Positions 34,337 through 45,800 of a stretch of 64,000 nucleotides of DNA are shown in pieces. Source of the DNA: Patiria miniata (Eukaryota; Echinodermata; Asteroidea; Valvatida; Asterinidae); the NCBI RefSeq assembly GCF_015706575.1, contig NW_024037058.1:12917547-12981546 (forward strand), in the 5' to 3' direction. How positions within the stretch are numbered: position 1 is the stretch's first letter; every line of letters begins with the position of its first letter. The notes under the pieces are model-generated. The model was not told the DNA's origin, did not search any database, and was given only the letters and a program-made list of their open reading frames with translations. The position numbers were made by a program, and so were the translations under genes.

Positions 34337-36386
34337 CTGTTCTCTGACCCAGTCTTCTGTCTAGTCTTCAGTTGCATCAAGTACGTTGGCAAATGCTGGC
34401 AACAGACTTAAACGTAGATCTAGAAACTTTGTTCTGAAATGCTAAGTTTTTTGCCTTTATACGAAACTACTGAAATCCAAACAAAAAGCATTTATACAAA
34501 TCAAGTTAATGACTGATTTGAAAAGATCGGTTGATTGATCCGCCCACTGTGTATCTGTAAGTCACGTAATTGTATGCCTTCAAAATGTCATTCTAATTGA
34601 TGTTTTTTGTTCAAGTTGAAATGCACGTATATGGCCCATTTACCTAAATATAGTTCTTCGAAATGTCATTTGAATGGGTGTTTCGATGCCCTTTGGTTTT
34701 CCCGATGGAAATTACTATATTCATGAGCAAAACTGAGATATCTTCTTTAGACGAAGCACCGGTCTTGCAACTGCCTGAGCAGAAGAAAAACAGTGTTTTC
34801 GTTTTGGAGGTGGTCGACTCCCTCTGTTTTGGTGTAGGATAAGCACGAAGAAGGTTTTATGTAAAATGTGTCACATTGAGCCACATTTTTGGTTCATTAT
34901 TATTATTATTATTATTATTTTGCATAAATTAGCCCGTAAGCTTGTATAGTAAAGTGCCACGTAATACATGTACCAGCAACAGCTCATAAGCTTCTTTAAA
35001 GAGATGGTTCGGAAGCCTAACCAACGTACCGTGTTACCCAAGTAATACTCTTGTTTACACTTTACTTGAAATGAAAACCCTATTTGTACTAGTGTGCTCC
35101 CAAATAATATCATAATAATATTACAGCTTTTGATACATTTCTTCACAGTGTTAAAACGTAGGACACTCTTTAATAACTTCCTTACACTGAATCGGTGTAA
35201 TATGCAACTTTCCAAGTTATGAGGGCAAACTGTCAATCAAGTTGCAAAAGCCCGTTCGACTGGAGTTCGAGCAGGGATCGTTTTCACATTGCTGTGCAAG
35301 TGACGTCAAGACTAACTAGTAATTGGAAAATCGTGTTTGATCGAACTTGCTCCTTCAGATAAATCTGCCTTTGTGCTGTCGTAAGAGTTTCTTGTGAAGA
35401 AAAGTTTTGCTATTAAGTTGTTTGCTTGAATCTTACATTGTATGTGAGCTGATATTGTAACATATTATTTCAGAAAATCTTAATTCTGTTTCTGGAACCG
35501 TAAAGAATAATAACATGAAATGCACGTGTTTTGATGGGGCGATATTTTCATTGTTTTCCCGAAGAACCAAATGTCCGAAGCAGACAAGTACAATTTTTTT
35601 TGTACTATCACTATCAATGGTGAAACAAGGGTATTTCAATGGAAAAGGGCAGTCTTTAGAAAATATTGGGGGGGGGGGTGGTAAATACGCCTATATATGC
35701 TAAAAGTAAAAAGGTCTTGCGGCGAGCGTCCGGAAACCTCAAGTATGGAACGCCAAAGTGGCCTTCGACAGTTCGATGGAATGATGAGTTTGCCGAATGA
35801 AATGAAGAGTGTGCCGAATGGAATGATGAGTCTGACGATCGAATGAAGAGTCTGATGAATGGAGTGATATATTGAAGGCAGCTTTGGTGTTCCATATTCG
35901 CGCGGCTCGGCTATGGGCATTTCACATGGGGTTGCCCTTTCTCTTGCTATATTTTTTGGGCAAGATGATTTCTAGCCGTAACCACCTAAAGAAACATTCA
36001 TGGTGGAATTTTATCTTGTATTCTTCAAACAAAAAATATGAAAATGTACATGGGGATGGGTGAAACGAATTTTATTTACGACCTTTCACATCCTAAATTG
36101 TTCGTTCCTAGGTCTCATGAGAACGAGAATGTATATATCGTTGCCAAGATTGATACCTATATATACCAACAGCGGGATGGGTTCTAGATTTAGCTGAGCT
36201 GGCTTGAGCAGATCGTGGGTGCACCTTTCCATGATCAATTTGAGATCTGTTTCGTAACTACTCATGAGTTCTATAAGTATATGTTCACATAACTCAGAAA
36301 CCTAAGGCATCGTGGTCTTCTATGTCAATTTCAGTTTCCACCTAATCACTACAAATTTCAGATGTTTCCATCTACGTACACCGATT

Positions 36387-39234
36387 CTTATTCCTCCATG
36401 GATGGAGTAACGCACAAACTTTAAACTTGAAGTAGTCCGAGTTTGGGAACCATGTACTTCAATTTAAAGCTATAACTTTGCGGTTATTGTTTTTGCCTAA
36501 GGTGCACGCATACAGCAGATTGTTGCAACATATTAATTGCCATATTCTTCCAGTGCAAATCTGCCTTTTTTGATTGAAAATGTGTTCCCCCCCCCCCCCA
36601 AAAAAAAACAAATCAACGAAGAATACTAAAAAATAGATGCCTGCCAGTATAGGCATGAAAGGTTGTTGGCTTGTAAATGATGTGCTTAGGCATTAACGTA
36701 TTTGTACATGTAAATGGAATTCATAATTTCCGCGTCAGAAACGTCTAGCAAAAGAGAGAACATTACGATACGTTCAGCTAAACGGTTAGCTAAACGGTGC
36801 CCTTGGATAAAATTAGCATGAAACTGTTTTTATTGGGATCCCCAATTTCATACAAAACACAAAAATGCCGATCATGTTCTGTATACGCGTTACACGACGA
36901 AACGGCGTTACAAAAAAAAATCTAATGTCTGATACTGTGTAATAAAAGCAATTATCATCTCCCACTCGATCAGAAACATACGCCCTCAGTAACACTAACA
37001 AGTGAAACTAGAGCTAGTGTTTGTAACTGAGCAACCACAGAGCTGTTCCTAAAATGTTATTGATTGTCTATAATTGACAGTGCATGATGGTTTAATAAAT
37101 TATCGAAAAAAAAAAAAACCAGACACTTTATGTATTGTCAAAACTAAACTTCGGGTAACATAGCATACACACGCAGTTGATGCCATTTACAATTCATGGG
37201 TGCAGTCCAGTAAAACGGTCCGAAATTGCCGTGAACCGGATTTGTAAAAAAGGTTGAAGCCGTGCAGAGGACTGCGAGCTCGTATTTCTGTGTAATTAGG
37301 ATGAAATTAGGTCCTAAAATGGCTCCATTTTGCAATGGAGCGTAGGCGTCCAGTTTTAACAAAGTGATGGGCTTCAAGACTGCTTTTAGGGGTGATCATC
37401 TTTGGATGCAATTTTCTTCCAAAAGTCATCGTTTACCCCCCATAAAATTGAACAGAAAATGAAAGATGATGAAATAAGCTTTAATTTGCTGCGTATCTTG
37501 AACACCTTAAAGAGTTGTGAGCGTTTTTATTAATTTTGGGAAGGGCGCGTAATTACCACTAAGGTTATGGCAGCTGGACCCTTCATCCAGCCACGGTCAC
37601 GGATCCTTTCATTTGTTGACAAGACAGTACAATGTATTCCCACTAGTGTACGGGCCGTTATCACGCGTCTAACCAGGAGTTTGGGAGTCGAATTTATCCT
37701 TGTTTGTAGGATCCGTGATCCAGCTCTGTATCGCCCCGACGAGATTCGGTAAATTTAGGGGCTTGTATTTCGTGTTTGTCGCCCTCTATTGACTCACGTC
37801 TGGTACCAAATGTTCTTTATTATCAATTAGTCTGCTACAAAAATGCCCCAAAATGTAATGTAATTGTAATGCACCAAATGCTTCATGCATAGTGACCGAC
37901 TGGTAAAGCCTGTTGTTAGAGAAAAGGATCGAGCGACGCCATAATTTGCAAAACGTTAGTCAATTTGTGTGGCATACGTTTTGCTTTACATCTGCTTTGG
38001 AGATGAAGCTAAATGTCCATTTGCTTCCGGATTTTCCCCTCAAATTAACGATCGACCATGTGTCACACCATTTAAAATTTGTAAAACAGTCACTCTCAAA
38101 TGATATACACCATTCATTATTCTTTCATGTTACTCTTGTAAATGTACATTATTTATTAATGCAGCTAACTGTGACAAACATAACATCTTAATGCATACTA
38201 TTAGGCTTTTAATTGTAAAATACATGAGTCAATATACTGTCAAATAAATTTAATACCCTGAGGTGAATATTACACATATTAAAACAATCAAAAGTATTGA
38301 AACCACTTGACCTATTTTAATTTTAAAAATATCAATGCCAAGATTCATGCCCAAAATGTATGTTAATGCAATGACTACTCCCAAACATACCGAGATCAAC
38401 ATTTTGGGGGAACAAAATTAACATAAATAAGCTTGAGTTTACATGGCACAGAATGAGTGAACAGTCACATTTCAAAACACATGCAACACAGTGGTTTATT
38501 ACAAAAGCAGCTTATTCAAATTTGGGTCTTAGTTTCGCACAAAGCTGCAATACAATTTCTTTCAAACAGATCTACAATGTACATGCACTGAGCTTATAAG
38601 GCTTGGAACTGTTTTTAAAATAGTTTGGATTATGTGAAAACTAGTAAAATCAATAGAGAATACGTTAAGATTAAAATTTACTTCATGTCCATTTGTACTA
38701 TAAATGAACTATATTACATCCAAGAGGCATTTATTTCTAGCAACCTTCCCAAATCTACCATAAATCGATACTGGGCCCAGCTGCTTAACAGTTAGCAGAA
38801 AAGTTGTGCTTTCTACAGCAGAAAATCACACTGCTGCTTAAGCACCATTTCATGGTGTGGATGTGCTAACACAGTTACGCGCGCATGGAGATTTCTATGG
38901 GGATGTACGTCACTGACTTTATAAGCAACTCTTTCCTCTTTGGTTACGCGTGTTTTCGCTGTGCTTATTACTGTTAACAAGTCTGTATGAAATAGACTGT
39001 TACCACAAAATTGGCTGTTAAGCAGCGTTATGAAATTGGGCCCGAAACTGTGCAGCAAACTCACTGCACTTTAACATCTAAGATACAGCACCCATTAAAA
39101 ACAGCGCCGCAAGGGCTGTTGCAAGGAGTGCGACTTGCCCATACGTCCAACCCCATGTTTCTGAAGTTACCACATGCTGGTGGCTACATGTACAAGGCGA
39201 ACTGAGAGTCAGAGTATCACTATTTCCTCCCTTA
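36387..39234. other. Intergenic region between palindrome and PNPLA8-like gene
   Basis: I see no gene. Visible items are a C/A homopolymer junction (36586-36609), an A-run at about 37106-37119, and a weak inverted pair around CACGGATCCT and AGGATCCGTG (37599-37722). The right part (38170-38760) is AT-rich and featureless. Confidence 0.5.
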
Positions 39235-39605
39235 GGCCAAAAAAAAAAAGTCTCCGGTTTCTGGTATGCGCACGCGTCGCCGTAGCCATGCGCGTCGGCA
39301 AAATGAAAAAGTTTTTTTTCAATGAAAAATGATGTCTCAAAACCGCCAAACTCACTGGTTTGACTGGAATTCTGCTGCTGCGCAATTTCAACGTGTTTTT
39401 TAGATGGGGTTATGATCGAAAATAAGCTTTATGTGGCCTCTCTGGACTCCCATATATTTGCACTAAGTTTAGTCGGGCACCATTTGCAGTCATCAGCCGA
39501 CATTTGAAGCAAAAAAGTCGGGTAAAAAAAAAAAAAAAGCCGCGTCGCCGCACCACTTTTTGGACAAGCTCCATACCAGAAACCGGAGACTTTTTTTTTT
39601 TGGCC
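39235..39605 (+). mobile_element. Harbinger-type MITE family GGCCAAAA, copy 2
   Basis: 371 bp, flanked by TTA (39232-39234 and 39606-39608), with the same ends and body as copy 1 (about 97% alike by eye). It lies just beyond the predicted polyadenylation signal of the PNPLA8-like gene. Confidence 0.8.
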
Positions 39606-39614
39606 TTAGGGTTA

Positions 39615-39620
39615 TTTATT
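39615..39620 (-). promoter_or_regulatory. Candidate polyadenylation signal AATAAA of the PNPLA8-like gene
   Basis: AATAAA on the minus strand, about 280 bp past the stop codon at 39897. It is the closest canonical hexamer I noticed; use is not shown. Confidence 0.35.
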
Positions 39621-39896
39621 TCTCACTCGGTCCTACTACCAGAAACACAGCATTATTTGTTATGGCCTAAACACAACCCTGGAAAAGGGCTAAAACAATG
39701 TCTCATTCAATACAATTTTCTAAACTTTATAAGCGAGGCACAGGCACTGTAGCCTCAACCAGTATGTTGCCCTGTGTAGGCAGGATTTTCCTATGTGCCT
39801 TGTGTAGCATGGTCTTATTCGTCAAAGTTGAAAGCAGAAGGATATACCCCCATTGACCCCAGAGCAGCATTTAGATGTAGGAGAAGGATATACCCA

Positions 39897-42800
39897 TCAC
39901 CTCTGTATCAATTGGCGCTGTAGCCACACCCAATCCATGGCCTTGTGGAGATGGTTCTTCTTCCTAGAGAGAACCCCGCTGGCCTGGACCAGCTTCAGCT
40001 CGTTCAGCTCCAGGTAGTCCCGCGCTTCTTGCTGCATCTGTTGGATCTTTTCGGTGCGGTTCTCGTCTAGGAGGAAGTCCTCCGTGATCGGGGGGTTGAA
40101 GCGGAAGTAGGTGCCGCTCGGGAGGAGATCCTGTAGAACTGTGTGTACAGCTATAACAGTGGGTGGAGCAAAACCACAGAAACATGTATTGTTTTTTAAG
40201 GGATTGCACTTTTTGAGATTTGTCAGTTGAAAAAGTAAGAGTAACAAGGTTCTCTGCCCGAAAAGAAACAAGATGACACAAAAAACCCTTGTTTCAAATT
40301 TCATTTACTTCAACGTGCAGGGATATCACAATTGAGTGAAACTTTGTGAACAATGCAATAATGTATTTTGTACTTATACGAGTATTATATCTTAATAGTT
40401 CATTTCACATGAAGGGGATGATAAAAAAAGTGGTTTCTGCTTACATTCTGTGTCAGTGGCACTGCTCATGATGTTAGTGAGTTTCTTCTTCAAGCTGCTG
40501 TATTCAGGCTCCATGTTGCCATCTTCCGGGTCGTAGCGCCCACTGCCCACCGACACCACACACTGAATAGGGGTTTCAGGCCACAGAAGACGACACTCGT
40601 GTATGGCTAGGGCACATGGGTTGTTGGTCAGCACTCCTCCATCCTATTAAATTAAAGAGCAAAGGAATAATAATAATTATTATAATAACAATAGTGTATT
40701 TATAAAGCGCAAGTATCCACCAGTATTGGTGCTCAAGGCACTACATCATTGTCACCCTACCCACTTTGGTTGCATTTAATGATAAGAAAAATAAATATCC
40801 CGCTTGTATAGCGCTTTATACCTAAAAGTTTCAAAGCGGTTTAGAATTGTTATCCCTGTTCATCAGGAATGACACCATTTTTCTGCAGCAGCTCATCAGT
40901 GTCATTTGGTCTCTACCTTCCCAGGTACCCCTCTATACTCCTGGGTGAAGAGAGGCAATTGTTGTAAAGTGCCTTGCCCAAGAACACATGTTCCCTGTCA
41001 GGGTTCGAACCCACGTACCACGGCACGTAAGTCGAACACCATAGCCATTGGACCACAGCGCCCCACAATTTAACTGGGTAACTGCTGGATACCAAAGCTG
41101 GTATGCACTGGGTTCACAGCACAACACAACATAATCCACTGTTGCAATTTGTTGCACTAAGCAGGGTTCTTATTTCAGCCAAGTTGCATTTTGTTGCATT
41201 TGGCAGGGTGCCTAGAGAAAACCTGTTGGGATTAGGGTTGTTTCCATGTTTACAAACTTATATGCAACCTTTCGAGAGGGTTGATCTATGATTGATCAAA
41301 AAATTTAAAAATCTAGGCATTTCATACCTGGAACACATATTCATCCAATTTACACTCTTCGAAATAGCCAGGTGCTGCTGAGGAAGCTCTTGCTGCTTGC
41401 CACAATTCATACTTGCACGCACCCCTGTAGTGGGACTGGGTACCAGGCGGCAGGTTGTAGTTTCTGAACAGGAAGTCTTTGATGGAGCCCACATTCATTA
41501 AAGTAGCAACAGCTGCTACCTTAGAGTATCAACAGCCAAAAAAAGAAAGAACAAAATGAAAATAATCAAGTTTCCTGCTATGTCAGATCTGAATGTTAAC
41601 CCTTATTATGTAATTTTTATCAAATTCTGGGTGTTAATAAGGGAATAAATGTGTGCTTGAGAGGTTTTAATCACTCTGTTTAAGACTGCTTAGAGTCTGG
41701 GTGCTGATAATTACCTGAGCCGGAGGCGAGGGTAATTATCAGCACCCAGACTCTAAGCAGTCTTAAACAGAGTGATTAATACCGACCGAGCACATATTTA
41801 TTCCCATTCATAAATACCTTTTCGGTAAAAAAAAATCAAGGAATTCGTTCAAAAACTCCCGATTTTGATCAACAAGTTCACTCCAGCTTTTTGAAACATC
41901 CCTCTAGCAAAATAATGGAGTGTTCAGCTGGCGAGTAAGAGGTAAACACCCCTTTTATGGAGATTGACGCGCGCGTAGCACGTTCTGCGCGATGTCGCGC
42001 AGAACGCACCTGGGGCGTTTTGTTTTGAATTTAGAACTATAAAATTCTGACTCACTGGTAGTGTTGCGCATGCCTACGTGAGGATTGTGAGCGTTCAACC
42101 AATGAAATGGTAAGAGGCACTGGATTTTTAGGAGTCCACATTTTATGTGACACTGGAAAAGTGTTTAAGACCAGCTAGCCATGTCTTTATCATCCGTTTA
42201 AGACCGGCCACGTGACGGGCTCTCGACCAATAGGAATGGCTAAACTGTCCGAGGTATTTATGAATTCCTATTTCACATGTACATTTTGTACATTGTAATT
42301 GTGACATCTTTAATTCTTCACAATTTTCAGCAGGTAACTGGTATATGGGATATATATAGGCAACACATAATCCATCTTCAACGTCACGAGTTGGCACCGT
42401 GTTGATGCTGTACATGTATGATAGTCTGTGGAGCTTTGTAGGACTAACAAATTTTACTTTCTGAAATATTGTCAATGAAGAAAGCGGTCAACTAAGGTCA
42501 CATTATTACATTTCCTTGTGGTTATCAGATTGAGCTGATTTAATCGGCCCTGGCACTTTACAGATTATCACTGTGATCAATGTATTCAATCCTGGGTAAT
42601 GCTGAAGTTAAAGCTCAACCAAGTCTGTTATTACACATCAGCAACATCAGCCACTAGTACTGGTAAATTTCAACACTTACTTATAAAATTTTGAGAAGAT
42701 AGCACCCCTTTAAATTTGTATAGCCAAACATACTGCATAAAAATCCCTATCTTCCAACTATTTTTAAACTCAAGGATTAGGATAAAAACAAACTTTCTCT

Positions 42801-45800
42801 TAATTCATCAAATCACTGGATGATGATACCAAGTGATTTTATCAATTACCTTTGGACATTCTGTCTGCTTTGCTGTAGATATCATTGGAACGTCTGCCAT
42901 ATTATGGGACCTGAACCAAGAAACATAGGAAAGAGACATTAACTATTTGAAACAGTTGAATACAAAAAATTGAAATCCATTCAAAACATGTAAAAATGAG
43001 ACTTTGCATTTCTGTGATCTGCCTCTCAACTTGAAATGTCCGTAGAAGTATTTATTTTATAACGCATTAGAGGCACCTTGGTCTTTATCACATCCCGCAG
43101 CAGATTAGGCCCATCTAGATGCTATGCTAGTGCTGTGCCAAACTCATTTCATTTGACTTTTTTGAATTTGGCACAGCAATAGTATGGTGTTTAAAACCAT
43201 TTGGCTTGGCAATTGAGTTCGGCATGGTGCCATCCTTTGGCTCCACAGGGCTGCCAGGCTATCACCATTCTGAATGCAGTGCCATTGCCATGCCCAACTC
43301 AATTCCCTTCGAAGTTGGGGTAGACATGTAAGGAATGCGCATGCTCACAATATCCTTTCTCGCATCCACATCACAGAGAGTGAAATTGGCGCAAATATTT
43401 TGGTCGCACTGATGAATTTTCATTTAACTGCTCGAACTGTTTAACCTGGCCAGTTACACTCCTGATGCATTAAGTTTTGACTACTAATCTCTGCATTTAG
43501 AGCAACTGCCATGCTGTAGACAAGCTACTGCTGCACTCATTTCAAATAAGTTCGACGAAGCAGTAACACGGCATCTTGAACTTGCCTATAAGCTTACATT
43601 TTTTTCACTGATCAGAACTATTAATTGACAAAACCTAATACATTATATACAATTTAGGCGATAGATGTTTTGAATACGCCGCTGGGTCAAGATCAATGCT
43701 CCACACAACCGGTTTGTTGGTTCCCTCAAAATCAGAACAAGTATGCATGATCCTATGAAGGTATTCTCAATGCCTAAAACGAAAAGTCCTCAAAAGGAAA
43801 GAAATCAAATGGGCTCTTACTTGAGTATTTTAATCCAGCCCTCTGTGTCATAGAAGGCGTGGCTCAGGAACAACTTGCTGGTGCCAAGGAACGTGTTCCT
43901 CTTGAAAACCTCCTGGCTGAGCTGTGTATAGAGGTCCTCACACTCATCCAGGGGGGCGCCGCCGCAGGCCAGAAGGAAGCCCAGCACGGACCCTGAGCTC
44001 ACCCCAATCACGTAGTCAAAGAGCTCTCGGATGGGCTTGGCAGTGCGGCTTTCGATCTCCCGAAGGGTCTCGATTGCAATGACGCCCCTGCCAAAATTAT
44101 TCCAAGAGGGAAAATAACTTCAGGATGACAGCCTTGATTCCTGTGCAAAAGTTGTGTGGTTATTGTCTTTCCTGTGTACAGTTTTGGTGGTCAGGAAAAG
44201 GCAACCACAGATCAACAATCTATATTTATTCACTGAAAAGGCAGTGACTGAAGCAGTAATTTTTCAACTCAGAGTGTACTTGTGACTAAAAACAAAACGC
44301 ACTAATTACGTAGCAGACATTGTACTTTAAGGCAGACATAATGACAGCATATGACAGAGTTATAATATTTAGTGTGACAAGACTTTCCAAAAGGATTCAT
44401 GAATAAAAGTGCCTCTGTAGCTAGTTATTTTCTACAGAGAATAATAAGATAGCCATTAGATTGTTTTCCAAACAATTCCAAAGAAAAATTCAAACAAACA
44501 TAAAATTAAACATGATGAATTTTTAAAGAGGACAACTAGCCAACTCACCTTGTACCCCCTCCATCAATTGATAAGATCCTGAGGCCCCGCCCCTTGACTG
44601 GGGCTGCATAGCCCAGGATGGCGAGTGCCTCTCTGACCTGCTCCTTCAGGGCTGTGTCCCATGATGTCTGCATCTTCAGCAAGGAAGGAATCAGCCTCTC
44701 CTACACGAGGGTTAAAAAAAAAAGATGAACAGAAACAAAGAAGAGAGAGGGTAAAATATCAAGCCTACCCGAATCACTTGCAACATCTCAGTAATGGATG
44801 AAAGTCAAATCGATTTTAAAATGTTTGCAATTTTGACATTCAACTCATGGCATCTTCTGGAATCTGATGAACACTGTTAATTCATCACAAACCAATGTTT
44901 CTTCTATATCCGATGCCTCTTGGGATTTGGAGTGATGTTTATCCTGCATCAACTGAATAGGGGATAGATGTACATCTCATTCTGTTGCAACCAAAGCAAC
45001 CAAGATGGAATATACAATATATAGAAGCGGTTCATTCCATAAAATTTGGTCCAATTTGGTTCGTGTCCCTGTTACATCTGATAGAAGTTTTGTAAATTCA
45101 GGACTCATTCTTTAATGCCTTTTATTATCTCCTAGATTGTTAGATTAATCATGTGAAGCAAAGTAAGTTTAAAACTGTTTGAAGTCAATTTTAATGATCA
45201 GGTCAGGTGTAACAATGACACCAAAAAAATGTCAGGCCTTTGGACCCCACATTTATGAAGTGGCCCAAGTACGTTATGAAGTACATGTACTCCTAACACA
45301 AACTCAAACAAAGCACACATCTTCAGTGCACATGACGAAGGAAGCAGTAGTTTCAGGTATATCCAAAACACAGAGCCGGGTTTGCATTCTGACGGAATGT
45401 GCTGCCCACAAACCAGTGAGTTTAGCTGTGAGACTAACTGATTCACAATACCTCAACTTAAGCGCACTGTTAACTAAGAGTTTTGTGATCTCCCTCTTAC
45501 CTACTTGCTGTTCATCAGCACTCAGCTCTGTTTACTCAGTACAGTCTGAGAAATTGCTATCACATAAGCCGCTCGTGCATAGAGTCATGCCGATGGGACT
45601 CAAACAAACCTCAAGCCCAAGACATAATGTCCCAGACATAAAGGCTTCTTCAATACCTCCCCCCCCCCCTCCGAATGTTCCTTGATTTGTCACTCATCAT
45701 CTACACATTACCTTTATAGCCACCTCTCGTGATTCTGGATGCTGCATCAAGTGGCTGCACAGTCTCTCCAGTTTCAACAGCCTCATCGCATTGCTGGTCG

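Larger units (their letters stand above)
25217..36386. repeat. Right arm of giant inverted repeat (palindrome)
   Basis: An 11,170-bp inverted copy of 9182-22778. It carries an intact transporter gene on the plus strand. It lacks the 2577-bp and 702-bp insertions. It has its own 197-bp insertion (28269-28465), a 551-bp segment missing from the left arm (about 28984-29534) and a third tandem-repeat unit. The 11-bp word ATTCCTCCATG occurs at both edges (25208-25218 and 36390-36400). Confidence 0.93.

Noticed and set aside
37567-37752. 61-codon frame starting MAAGPFIQPRSR
   Set aside because: No domain and no splice context; the GGATCC inverted words around it suggest a repeat.
45179-45685. 168-codon open frame antisense in a PNPLA8 intron
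   Set aside because: No family resemblance, no splice signals, and it ends in a C-run. Best read as chance.
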